Of a DNA stretch of 64,000 bases, positions 51,835 through 64,000 are shown piece after piece. Position 1 is the stretch's first letter, and every line of letters begins with the position of its first letter. The notes beneath the pieces are model-generated. The model ran no database searches. It was not told the DNA's origin and saw nothing but the letters and a program-made list of their open reading frames with translations. Source of the DNA: Euwallacea fornicatus (taxonomy: Eukaryota; Arthropoda; Insecta; Coleoptera; Curculionidae); the NCBI RefSeq assembly GCF_040115645.1, contig NW_027096090.1:81920-145919 (forward strand), in the 5' to 3' direction. The position numbers and the translations under genes are program-made.

Positions 51835-54800
51835 GCACGAGTTAGGGCTATTTCGATCAATCCTGAGTTTCGAAATCGTCAATTCCGTGAAATCGGCGAG
51901 TTTCGTCGAAAATTGACCGTTAACCATGTTTTGACGTTATTTCAACAACGCTACGAGCAATTTTGTTCAAATCGTCTCATTTTGACAAAATAAGCATAGT
52001 GAGGCCTTAATCGACAAATCGTCAATTTGGCTGTCCTACAACAGTCAGTTTTTGTCCAAATCCTGTAAATCGCACGATTAGGGCCATTCCTATTAATCCT
52101 GAGCTTCGAAATCGTCACTTCCGTGAAATCGTCGAGTATCGTCGGAAATTGACCTTTAACCATGCTTTGACGTTATTTCAACAACGCTACGAGCAATTTT
52201 GTTCAAATCGTCTCCTTTTAGCAAAATAAGCCTAATGGGGCCATAGACGACTAATCGCCAATTCGACTGTCCTAGAACAGTCAGTTTGTGTCCAAATCCT
52301 CTAAATCGCACGATTTAGGGCTATTTCCATCATTTCGATCAATCCTGAGTTTTAAAATCGTCACTTCCGTGAAATCGGCGAGTTTCGTCGGAAATTAACC
52401 TTTAACCATGCTTTGACGTTATTTCAATAACGCTACGAGCAATTTTGTTCAAATCGTCTCATTTTGACAAAATAAGCATAGTGAGGCCTTAATCGACAAA
52501 TCATCAATTTGGCTGTCCTAGAATAGTCAGTTTTTGTCCAAATCCTGTAAATCGCAGGATTAGGGCCATTTCTATTAATTCTGAGCTTCGAAATCGTCAA
52601 TTCCGTGAAATCGGCGAGTTTCTTCGGAAATTGGCCGTTAACCATGTTTTGACGTTATTTCAACAACGCTACGAGCAATTTTGTTCAAATTGTCTCATTT
52701 TGACAAAATAAGCATAGTGAGGCCTTAATCGACAAATCGTCAATTTGGCTGTCCTAGAATAGTCAGTTTTTGTCCAAATCCTGTAAATCGCACGATTTAT
52801 AGCTATTTCCATCATTTCGATCAATCCTGAGTTTTAAAATCGTCAATTCCGTAAAATCGGCGAGTTTCGTCGGAAATTGACCGTTAACCATGGTTTGACG
52901 TTATTTCAACAACGCTACGAGCAATTTTGTTCAAATCGTCTCCTTTTAGCAAAATAAGCCTAATGGGGCCATAAACGACAAATTGCCAATTCGGCTGTCC
53001 TAGAACAGTCAGTTTTTGTCCAAATCCTGTAAATCGCACGAGTTAGGGCTATTTCGATCAATCCTGAGTTTCGAAATCGTCAATTCCGTGAAATCGGCGA
53101 GTTTCGTCGAAAATTGACCGTTAACCATGTTTTGACGTTATTTCAACAACGCTACGAGCAATTTTGTTCAAATCGTCTCATTTTGACAAAATAAGCATAG
53201 TGAGGCCTTAATCGACAAATCGTCAATTTGGCTGTCCTAGAATAGTCAGTTTTTGTCCAAATCCTGTAAATCGCACGATTTATAGCTATTTCTATCATTT
53301 CGATTAATCCTGAGCTTCGAAATCGTCACTTCCGTGAAATCGTCGAGTTTCGTCGGAAATTGACCTTTAACCATGCTTTGACGTTATTTCAACAACGCTA
53401 CGAGCAATTTTGTTCAAATCGTCTCCTTTTAGCAAAATAAGCCTAATGGGGCCATAAACGACAAATCGTCAACTTGGCTGTCCTAGAACAGTCAGTTTTT
53501 GTCCAAATCCTGTAAATCGCACGATTTAGGGCTATTTCCATCATTTCGAGCAATCCTGAGTTTTAAAATCGTCACTTCCGTGAAATCGGCGAGTTTCGTC
53601 GAAAATTGACCGTTAACCATGTTTTGACGTTATTTCAATAACGCTACGAGCAATTTTGTTCAAATCGTCTCATTTTGACAAAATAAGCATAGTGAGGCCT
53701 TAATCGACAAATCATCAATTTGGCTGTCCTAGAATAGTCAGTTTTTGTCCAAATCCTGTAAATCGCAGGATTAGGGCCATTTCTATTAATTCTGAGCTTC
53801 GAAATCGTCAATTCCGTGAAATCGGCGAGTTTCTTCGGAAATTGGCCGTTAACCATGTTTTGACGTTATTTCAACAACGCTACGAGCAATTTTGTTCAAA
53901 TTGTCTCATTTTGACAAAATAAGCATAGTGAGGCCTTAATCGACAAATCGTCAATTTGGCTGTCCTAGAACAGTCAGTTTTTGCCCAAATCCTGTAAATC
54001 GCACGATTAGGGCCATTCCTATTAATCCTGAGCTTCGAAATCGTCACTTCCGTGAAATCGTCGAGTTTCGTCAGAAATTGACCGTTAACCATGTTTTGAC
54101 GTTATTTCAACAACTTTACGAGTAATTTTGTTCAAATCGTGTCCTTTCAGCAAAATAAACCTAATGGGGCTTTTATCGACAAATCGTCAATTTGGCTGTC
54201 CTAGAACAGTCAGTTTTTGTCCAAATCCTGTAATTCGCACGATTTAGGGCTATTTCCATCATTTCGATCAATCCTGAGTTTTAAAATCGTCAATTCCGTA
54301 AAATCGGCGAGTTTCGTCGGAAATTGACCTTTAACAATGCTTTGACGTTATTTCAACAACGCTACGAGCAATTTTGTTCAAATCGTCACCTTTTAGCAAA
54401 ATAAGCCTAATGGGGCCATAGACGACTAATCGCCAATTCGACTGTCCTAGAACAGTCAGTTTGTGTCCAAATCCTCTAAATCGCACGATTTAGGGCTATT
54501 TCCATCATTTCGATCAATCCTGAGTTTTAAAATCGTCACTTCCGTGAAATCGGCGAGTTTCGTCGGAAATTAACCTTTAACCATGCTTTGACGTTATTTC
54601 AACAACGCTACGAGCAATTTTGTTCAAATCGTCTCATTTTGACAAAATAAGCATAGTGAGGCCTTAATCGACAAATCGTCAATTTGGCTGTCCTAGAATA
54701 GTCAGTTTTTGTCCAAATCCTGTAAATCGCAGGATTAGGGCCATTTCTATTAATTCTGAGCTTCAAAATCGTCAATTCCGTGAAATCGGCGCGTTTCGTC

Positions 54801-56491
54801 GGAAATTGACCTTTAACCATGTTTTGACGTTATTTCAACAACGCTACGAGCGATTTTGTTCAAATCGTCTCATTTTGATAAAATAAGCATAGTGAGGCCT
54901 TAATCGACAAATCGTCAATTTGGCTGTCCTAGAATAGTCAGTTTTTGTCCAAATCCTGTAAATCGCACGATTTATAGCTATTTCTATCATTTCGATTAAT
55001 CCTGAGCTTCGAAATCGTCAATTCCGTGAAATCGACGCGTTTCGTCGGAAATTGGCCGTCAACCATGTTCTGACGTTATTTCAACAACGCTACGAGCAAT
55101 TTTGTTCAAATCGTCTCATTTTGACAAAATAAGCATAGTGAGGCCTTAATCCACAAATCGTCAATTTGGCTGTCCTAGAATAGTCAGTTTTTGTCCAAAT
55201 CCTGTAAATCGCACGAGTTAGGGCTATTTCGATCAATCCTGAGTTTCGAAATCGTCAATTCCGTGAAATCTGCGAGTTTCGTCGAAAATTGACCGTTAAC
55301 CATGTTTTGACGTTATTTCAACAACGCTACGAGCAATTTTGTTCAAATCGTCTCCTTTTAGCAAAATAAGCCTAATGGGGCCATAAACGACAAATTGCCA
55401 ATTCGGCTGTCCTAGAACAGTCAGTTTTTGTCCAAATCCTGTAAATCGCACGATTTAAGGCTATTTCCATCATTTCGATCAATCCTGACTTTCAAAATCG
55501 TCAATTCCGTGAAATCGGCGAGTTTCGTCGGAAATTGGCCGTTAACCATGTTTTGACGTTATTTCAACAACGCTACGAGCAATTTTGTTCAAATCGTCTC
55601 ATTTAGACAAAATAAGGATAGTGAGGCCTTAATCCACAAATCGTCAATTTGGCTGTCCTAGAATAGTCAGTTTTTGTCCAAATCCTGTAAATCGCACGAT
55701 TTAGGGCTATTTCCATGATTTCGATCAATCCTAAGTTTCAAAATCGTCAATTCCGTAAAATCGGCGAGTTTCGTCAGAAATTGACCGTTAACCATGTTTT
55801 GACGTTATTTCAACAACTTTACGAGCAATTTTGTTCAATTCGTCTCCTTTTAGCAAAATAAGCCTAATGTGGCTTAAACGGCAAATCGTCAATTTGGCTG
55901 TCCTAGAACAATCAGTTTTTGTCCAAATCGTGTAAATCGCACGATTTAGGTCTATTTCCTTCATTTCGATCAATCCTGAGTTTTAGAATCGTCAATTCCG
56001 TGAAATCGTCGAGTTTCGTCAGAAATTGACCGTTAACCAAGTTTTGACGTTATTTCAACAACTTTACGAGCAATTTTGTTCAAATCGTCTCCTTTTAGCA
56101 AAATAAGCCTAATGGGGCCATAAACGACAAATTGCCAATTCGGCTGTCCTAGAACAGTCAGTTTTTGTCCAAATCCTGTAATTCGCACGATTTAGGGCTA
56201 TTTCCATCATTTCGATCAATCCTGAGTTTTAAAATCGTCAATTCCGTAAAATCGGCGAGTTTCGTCGGAAATTGACCGTTAACCATGGTTTGACGTTATT
56301 TCAACAACGCTACGAGCAATTTTGTTCAAATCGTCTCCTTTTAGCAAAATAAGCCTAATGGGGCCATAAACGACAAATTGCCAATTCGGCTGTCCTAGAA
56401 CAGTCAGTTTTTGTCCAAATCCTGTAAATCGCACGATTTAAGGCTATTTCCATCATTTCGATCAATCCTGACTTTCAAAATCGTCAATTCC
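51835..56491. repeat. Satellite block duplicated at +7745 bp (first copy)
   Basis: Phase marks from 51932 to 54589 recur exactly 7745 bp later (59677 to 62334). From 55071 on the offset is 7509 bp (62580 to 63800), a difference of 236 bp or one monomer. I see only a handful of base differences (for example 52039, 52312, 53690, 54150), so the block is almost identical to its copy. Confidence 0.9.
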
Positions 56492-59400
56492 GTGAAATCG
56501 GCGAGTTTCGTCGGAAATTGGCCGTTAACCATGTTTTGACGTTCTTTCAACAACGCTACGAGCAATTTTGTTCAAATCGTCTCATTTTGACAAAATAAGC
56601 ATAGTGAGGCCTTAATCCACAAATCGTCAATTTGGCTGTCCTAGAATAGTCGGTTTTTGTCCAAATCCTGTAAATCGCACGAGTTAGGGCTATTTCGATC
56701 AATCCTGAGTTTCGAAATCGTCAATTCCGTGAAATCGGCGAGTTTCGTCGAAAATTGACCGTTTACCATGTTTTGACGTTATTTCAACAACGCTACGAGC
56801 AATTTTGTTCAAATCGTCTCATTTTGACAAAATAAGCATAGTGAGGCCTTAATCGACAAATCGTCAATTTGGCTGTCCTAGAACAGTCAGTTTTTGTCCA
56901 AATCCTGTAAATCGCACGATTAGGGCCATTCCTATTAATCCTGAGCTTCGAAATCGTCACTTCCGTGAAATCGTCGAGTATCGTCGGAAATTGACCTTTA
57001 ACCATGCTTTGACGTTATTTCAACAACGCTACGAGCAATTTTGTTCAAATCGTCTCCTTTTAGCAAAATAAGCCTAATGGGGCCATAGACGACTAATCGC
57101 CAATTCGACTGTCCTAGAACAGTCAGTTTGTGTCCAAATCCTCTAAATCGCACGATTTAGGGCTATTTCCATCATTTCGATCAATCCTGAGTTTTAAAAT
57201 CGTCACTTCCGTGAAATCGGCGAGTTTCGTCGGAAATTAACCTTTAACCATGCTTTGACGTTATTTCAATAACGCTACGAGCAATTTTGTTCAAATCGTC
57301 TCATTTTGACAAAATAAGCATAGTGAGGCCTTAATCGACAAATCATCAATTTGGCTGTCCTAGAATAGTCAGTTTTTGTCCAAATCCTGTAAATCGCAGG
57401 ATTAGGGCCATTTCTATTAATTCTGAGCTTCGAAATCGTCAATTCCGTGAAATCGGCGAGTTTCTTCGGAAATTGACCTTTAACCATGTTTTGACGTTAT
57501 TTCAACAACGCTACGAGCGATTTTGTTCAAATCGTCTCATTTTGATAAAATAAGCATAGTGAGGCCTTAATCGACAAATCGTCAATTTGGCTGTCCTAGA
57601 ACAGTCAGTTTTTGTCCAAATCCTGTAAATCGCACGATTTAAGGCTATTTCCATCATTTCGATCAATCCTGACTTTCAAAATCGTCAATTCCGTGAAATC
57701 GGCGAGTTTCGTCGGAAATTGGCCGTTAACCATGTTTTGACGTTATTTCAACAACGCTACGAGCAATTTTGTTCAAATCGTCTCATTTAGACAAAATAAG
57801 GATAGTGAGGCCTTAATCCACAAATCGTCAATTTGGCTGTCCTAGAATAGTCAGTTTTTGTCCAAATTCTGTAAATCGCACGATTTAGGGCTATTTCCAT
57901 GATTTCGATCAATCCTAAGTTTCAAAATCGTCAATTCCGTAAAATCGGCGAGTTTCGTCAGAAATTGACCGTTAACCATGTTTTGACGTTATTTCAACAA
58001 CTTTACGAGCAATTTTGTTCAATTCGTCTCCTTTTAGCAAAATAAGCCTAATGTGGCTTAAACGGTAAATCGTCAATTTGGCTGTCCTAGAACAATCAGT
58101 TTTTGTCCAAATCGTGTAAATCGCACGATTTAGGTCTATTTCCTTCATTTCGATCAATCCTGAGTTTTAGAATCGTCAATTCCGTGAAATCGTCGAGTTT
58201 CGTCAGAAATTGACCGTTAACCAAGTTTTGACGTTATTTCAACAACTTTACGAGCAATTTTGTTCAAATCGTCTCCTTTTAGCAAAATAAGCCTAATGGG
58301 GCCATAAACGACAAATTGCCAATTCGGCTGTCCTAGAACAGTCAGTTTTTGTCCAAATCCTGTAATTCGCACGATTTAGGGCTATTTCCATCATTTCGAT
58401 CAATCCTGAGTTTTAAAATCGTCAATTCCGTAAAATCGGCGAGTTTCGTCGGAAATTGACCGTTAACCATGGTTTGACGTTATTTCAACAACGCTACGAG
58501 CAATTTTGTTCAAATCGTCTCCTTTTAGCAAAATAAGCCTAATGGGGCCATAAACGACAAATTGCCAATTCGGCTGTCCTAGAACAGTCAGTTTTTGTCC
58601 AAATCCTGTAAATCGCACGATTTAAGGCTATTTCCATCATTTCGATCAATCCTGACTTTCAAAATCGTCAATTCCGTGAAATCGGCGAGTTTCGTCGGAA
58701 ATTGGCCGTTAACCATGTTTTGACGTTATTTCAACAACGCTACGAGCAATTTTGTTCAAATCGTCTCATTTTGACAAAATAAGCATAGTGAGGCCTTAAT
58801 CCACAAATCGTCAATTTGGCTGTCCTAGAATAGTCAGTTTTTGTCCAAATCCTGTAAATCGCACGAGTTAGGGCTATTTCGATCAATCCTGAGTTTCGAA
58901 ATCGTCAATTCCGTGAAATCGGCGAGTTTCGTCGAAAATTGACCGTTTACCATGTTTTGACGTTATTTCAACAACGCTACGAGCAATTTTGTTCAAATCG
59001 TCTCATTTTGACAAAATAAGCATAGTGAGGCCTTAATCGACAAATCGTCAATTTGGCTGTCCTAGAACAGTCAGTTTTTGTCCAAATCCTGTAAATCGCA
59101 CGATTAGGGCCATTCCTATTAATCCTGAGCTTCGAAATCGTCACTTCCGTGAAATCGTCGAGTATCGTCGGAAATTGACCTTTAACCATGCTTTGACGTT
59201 ATTTCAACAACGCTACGAGCAATTTTGTTCAAATCGTCTCCTTTTAGCAAAATAAGCCTAATGGGGCCATAGACGACTAATCGCCAATTCGACTGTCCTA
59301 GAACAGTCAGTTTGTGTCCAAATCCTCTAAATCGCACGATTTAGGGCTATTTCCATCATTTCGATCAATCCTGAGTTTTAAAATCGTCACTTCCGTGAAA

Positions 59401-59515
59401 TCGGCGAGTTTCGTCGGAAATTAACCTTTAACCATGCTTTGACGTTATTTCAATAACGCTACGAGCAATTTTGTTCAAATCGTCTCATTTTGACAAAATA
59501 AGCATAGTGAGGCCT
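55415..59515. repeat. Tandem duplication of a nine-monomer satellite block (2184 bp)
   Basis: Marks at 55554, 55800, 56045, 56291, 56537, 56774, 57010 and 57256 recur at +2184 (57738 to 59440). The match covers about 55415-57330 against 57600-59515, including the rare 245-bp spacing and the variant CCAAGTTTTGACG. Confidence 0.9.
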
Positions 59516-60230
59516 TAATCCACAAATCGTCAATTTGGCTGTCCTAGAATAGTCAGTTTTTGTCCAAATCCTGTAAATCGCACGAGTTAGGGCTATTTCG
59601 ATCAATCCTGAGTTTCGAAATCGTCAATTCCGTGAAATCGGCGAGTTTCGTCGAAAATTGACCGTTTACCATGTTTTGACGTTATTTCAACAACGCTACG
59701 AGCAATTTTGTTCAAATCGTCTCATTTTGACAAAATAAGCATAGTGAGGCCTTAATCGACAAATCGTCAATTTGGCTGTCCTAGAACAGTCAGTTTTTGT
59801 CCAAATCCTGTAAATCGCACGATTAGGGCCATTCCTATTAATCCTGAGCTTCGAAATCGTCACTTCCGTGAAATCGTCGAGTATCGTCGGAAATTGACCT
59901 TTAACCATGCTTTGACGTTATTTCAACAACGCTACGAGCAATTTTGTTCAAATCGTCTCCTTTTAGCAAAATAAGCCTAATGGGGCCATAGACGACTAAT
60001 CGCCAATTCGACTGTCCTAGAACAGTCAGTTTGTGTCCAAATCCTCTAAATCGCACGATTTAAGGCTATTTCCATCATTTCGATCAATCCTGAGTTTTAA
60101 AATCGTCACTTCCGTGAAATCGGCGAGTTTCGTCGGAAATTAACCTTTAACCATGCTTTGACGTTATTTCAATAACGCTACGAGCAATTTTGTTCAAATC
60201 GTCTCATTTTGACAAAATAAGCATAGTGAG
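58790..60230. repeat. Tandem duplication of a three-monomer satellite block (719 bp)
   Basis: Marks 58958, 59194 and 59440 recur at +719 (59677, 59913, 60159), with the same 237, 236, 246 length order and the same GTTTACCATG variant at 58940-58955 and 59660-59675. Confidence 0.9.
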
Positions 60231-63200
60231 GCCTTAATCGACAAATCATCAATTTGGCTGTCCTAGAATAGTCAGTTTTTGTCCAAATCCTGTAAATCGC
60301 AGGATTAGGGCCATTTCTATTAATTCTGAGCTTCGAAATCGTCAATTCCGTGAAATCGGCGAGTTTCTTCGGAAATTGGCCGTTAACCATGTTTTGACGT
60401 TATTTCAACAACGCTACGAGCAATTTTGTTCAAATTGTCTCATTTTGACAAAATAAGCATAGTGAGGCCTTAATCGACAAATCGTCAATTTGGCTGTCCT
60501 AGAATAGTCAGTTTTTGTCCAAATCCTGTAAATCGCACGATTTATAGCTATTTCCATCATTTCGATCAATCCTGAGTTTTAAAATCGTCAATTCCGTAAA
60601 ATCGGCGAGTTTCGTCGGAAATTGACCGTTAACCATGGTTTGACGTTATTTCAACAACGCTACGAGCAATTTTGTTCAAATCGTCTCCTTTTAGCAAAAT
60701 AAGCCTAATGGGGCCATAAACGACAAATTGCCAATTCGGCTGTCCTAGAACAGTCAGTTTTTGTCCAAATCCTGTAAATCGCACGAGTTAGGGCTATTTC
60801 GATCAATCCTGAGTTTCGAAATCGTCAATTCCGTGAAATCGGCGAGTTTCGTCGAAAATTGACCGTTAACCATGTTTTGACGTTATTTCAACAACGCTAC
60901 GAGCAATTTTGTTCAAATCGTCTCATTTTGACAAAATAAGCATAGTGAGGCCTTAATCGACAAATCGTCAATTTGGCTGTCCTAGAATAGTCAGTTTTTG
61001 TCCAAATCCTGTAAATCGCACGATTTATAGCTATTTCTATCATTTCGATTAATCCTGAGCTTCGAAATCGTCACTTCCGTGAAATCGTCGAGTTTCGTCG
61101 GAAATTGACCTTTAACCATGCTTTGACGTTATTTCAACAACGCTACGAGCAATTTTGTTCAAATCGTCTCCTTTTAGCAAAATAAGCCTAATGGGGCCAT
61201 AAACGACAAATCGTCAACTTGGCTGTCCTAGAACAGTCAGTTTTTGTCCAAATCCTGTAAATCGCACGATTTAGGGCTATTTCCATCATTTCGAGCAATC
61301 CTGAGTTTTAAAATCGTCACTTCCGTGAAATCGGCGAGTTTCGTCGAAAATTGACCGTTAACCATGTTTTGACGTTATTTCAATAACGCTACGAGCAATT
61401 TTGTTCAAATCGTCTCATTTTGACAAAATAAGCATTGTGAGGCCTTAATCGACAAATCATCAATTTGGCTGTCCTAGAATAGTCAGTTTTTGTCCAAATC
61501 CTGTAAATCGCAGGATTAGGGCCATTTCTATTAATTCTGAGCTTCGAAATCGTCAATTCCGTGAAATCGGCGAGTTTCTTCGGAAATTGGCCGTTAACCA
61601 TGTTTTGACGTTATTTCAACAACGCTACGAGCAATTTTGTTCAAATTGTCTCATTTTGACAAAATAAGCATAGTGAGGCCTTAATCGACAAATCGTCAAT
61701 TTGGCTGTCCTAGAACAGTCAGTTTTTGCCCAAATCCTGTAAATCGCACGATTAGGGCCATTCCTATTAATCCTGAGCTTCGAAATCGTCACTTCCGTGA
61801 AATCGTCGAGTTTCGTCAGAAATTGACCGTTAACCATGTTTTGACGTTATTTCAACAACTTTACGAGTAATTTTGTTCAAATCGTGTCCTTTCAGCAAAA
61901 TAAGCCTAATGGGGCTTTTATCGACAAATCGTCAATTTGGCTGTCCTAGAACAGTCAGTTTTTGTCCAAATCCTGTAATTCGCACGATTTAGGGCTATTT
62001 CCATCATTTCGATCAATCCTGAGTTTTAAAATCGTCAATTCCGTAAAATCGGCGAGTTTCGTCGGAAATTGACCTTTAACAATGCTTTGACGTTATTTCA
62101 ACAACGCTACGAGCAATTTTGTTCAAATCGTCACCTTTTAGCAAAATAAGCCTAATGGGGCCATAGACGACTAATCGCCAATTCGACTGTCCTAGAACAG
62201 TCAGTTTGTGTCCAAATCCTCTAAATCGCACGATTTAGGGCTATTTCCATCATTTCGATCAATCCTGAGTTTTAAAATCGTCACTTCCGTGAAATCGGCG
62301 AGTTTCGTCGGAAATTAACCTTTAACCATGCTTTGACGTTATTTCAACAACGCTACGAGCAATTTTGTTCAAATCGTCTCATTTTGACAAAATAAGCATA
62401 GTGAGGCCTTAATCGACAAATCGTCAATTTGGCTGTCCTAGAATAGTCAGTTTTTGTCCAAATCCTGTAAATCGCACGATTTATAGCTATTTCTATCATT
62501 TCGATTAATCCTGAGCTTCGAAATCGTCAATTCCGTGAAATCGACGCGTTTCGTCGGAAATTGGCCGTCAACCATGTTCTGACGTTATTTCAACAACGCT
62601 ACGAGCAATTTTGTTCAAATCGTCTCATTTTGACAAAATAAGCATAGTGAGGCCTTAATCCACAAATCGTCAATTTGGCTGTCCTAGAATAGTCAGTTTT
62701 TGTCCAAATCCTGTAAATCGCACGAGTTAGGGCTATTTCGATCAATCCTGAGTTTCGAAATCGTCAATTCCGTGAAATCTGCGAGTTTCGTCGAAAATTG
62801 ACCGTTAACCATGTTTTGACGTTATTTCAACAACGCTACGAGCAATTTTGTTCAAATCGTCTCCTTTTAGCAAAATAAGCCTAATGGGGCCATAAACGAC
62901 AAATTGCCAATTCGGCTGTCCTAGAACAGTCAGTTTTTGTCCAAATCCTGTAAATCGCACGATTTAAGGCTATTTCCATCATTTCGATCAATCCTGACTT
63001 TCAAAATCGTCAATTCCGTGAAATCGGCGAGTTTCGTCGGAAATTGGCCGTTAACCATGTTTTGACGTTATTTCAACAACGCTACGAGCAATTTTGTTCA
63101 AATCGTCTCATTTAGACAAAATAAGGATAGTGAGGCCTTAATCCACAAATCGTCAATTTGGCTGTCCTAGAATAGTCAGTTTTTGTCCAAATCCTGTAAA

Positions 63201-64000
63201 TCGCACGATTTAGGGCTATTTCCATGATTTCGATCAATCCTAAGTTTCAAAATCGTCAATTCCGTAAAATCGGCGAGTTTCGTCAGAAATTGACCGTTAA
63301 CCATGTTTTGACGTTATTTCAACAACTTTACGAGCAATTTTGTTCAATTCGTCTCCTTTTAGCAAAATAAGCCTAATGTGGCTTAAACGGCAAATCGTCA
63401 ATTTGGCTGTCCTAGAACAATCAGTTTTTGTCCAAATCGTGTAAATCGCACGATTTAGGTCTATTTCCTTCATTTCGATCAATCCTGAGTTTTAGAATCG
63501 TCAATTCCGTGAAATCGTCGAGTTTCGTCAGAAATTGACCGTTAACCAAGTTTTGACGTTATTTCAACAACTTTACGAGCAATTTTGTTCAAATCGTCTC
63601 CTTTTAGCAAAATAAGCCTAATGGGGCCATAAACGACAAATTGCCAATTCGGCTGTCCTAGAACAGTCAGTTTTTGTCCAAATCCTGTAATTCGCACGAT
63701 TTAGGGCTATTTCCATCATTTCGATCAATCCTGAGTTTTAAAATCGTCAATTCCGTAAAATCGGCGAGTTTCGTCGGAAATTGACCGTTAACCATGGTTT
63801 GACGTTATTTCAACAACGCTACGAGCAATTTTGTTCAAATCGTCTCCTTTTAGCAAAATAAGCCTAATGGGGCCATAAACGACAAATTGCCAATTCGGCT
63901 GTCCTAGAACAGTCAGTTTTTGTCCAAATCCTGTAAATCGCACGATTTAAGGCTATTTCCATCATTTCGATCAATCCTGACTTTCAAAATCGTCAATTCA
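59580..64000. repeat. Satellite block, second copy, one monomer deleted
   Basis: Partner of 51835-56491, continuing beyond the window. The monomer corresponding to 54589-54825 is missing as a unit. The junction lies within about 62387-62475, where a monomer starts like 54608 and continues like 54845. Confidence 0.9.

Larger units (their letters stand above)
50843..64000. repeat. Tandem satellite array, 236-246 bp monomers, not ended by the window
   Basis: At least 13.16 kb. Using TGACGTTATTTCAA as the phase mark I find 54 marks from 50957 to 63800, a mean spacing of about 242 bp. Spacings are only 236, 237, 245 or 246. The first monomer is partial and diverged (50843-50956). Each monomer contains five AAATCG motifs and the phrase CTGTCCTAGAACAGTCAG. 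Frames of 61-70 codons recur on minus in many monomers, but they follow the repeat and are not genes. Array organisation is described in the separate block entries. Confidence 0.97.

Noticed and set aside
51951..63482. Fifteen near-identical 61-70 codon frames on minus
   Set aside because: They recur with the satellite period, appear only in monomers of particular variants and have no start or codon signal of their own.
50843..64000. CRISPR array
   Set aside because: Monomers are adjacent, about 242 bp long and without unique spacers. This is eukaryotic satellite DNA.

Overview
The window is AT-rich nuclear DNA from an insect. I cannot name the order or species. The evidence is the mobile-element content: errantivirus-type Ty3/gypsy elements with an envelope gene and a tRNA-Ser primer site, CAGGGTG-type Tc1/mariner relatives, a Jockey/I-type LINE pair, a Tc1 element, a pogo/Tigger element with a short intron, and a long simple satellite. 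I recognise no conserved host protein-coding gene. The landscape resembles a heterochromatic or pericentromeric border: nested transposons on the left, satellite on the right.

Layout. 1-2790: rotted errantivirus pol (element A). 2791-11251: non-coding DNA with one mariner-like element (M1, 3890-6228), short direct repeats and two MITE-sized elements. 11256-35989: one nested pile. The oldest member is an errantivirus (C) flanked by GAAT. Its 3' LTR received a long foldback DNA transposon (H, 11496-26185). The left arm of H received a LINE (N1), which itself received a second LINE (N2). The right arm of H received a very young errantivirus (B, 18108-25637, LTRs identical as far as I can read). 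A second mariner-like element with an intact transposase (M2, 26192-28468) sits two bases beyond H. 35994-44011: non-coding DNA with a foldback repeat, a Tc1 DD34E element (37811-39349) and a 78-bp minisatellite. 44014-46131: a Tigger-like element whose transposase is intact once a 62-bp intron is removed. 46134-50842: AT-rich non-coding DNA with a GC-richer island at about 49220-50000. 50843-64000: a tandem satellite of 236-246 bp monomers with large internal duplications, running off the window.

How the parts relate. The mobile elements are independent parasites, but their boundaries date one another. The two arms of H serve as empty-site controls for B and N1, and an inverted paralogue of the host target at about 41400-41600 preserves the unoccupied site of C. 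Every oriented element (A, B, C, N1, N2, M1, M2, Tc1, Tigger) has its coding strand on minus. Three same-orientation errantiviruses in a nested pile is the architecture expected of a flamenco-like uni-strand piRNA cluster read on the plus strand. That is inference and the most testable idea here. The satellite shows recent block duplications (offsets 7745, 2184 and 719 bp) and one single-monomer deletion, consistent with ongoing unequal exchange.
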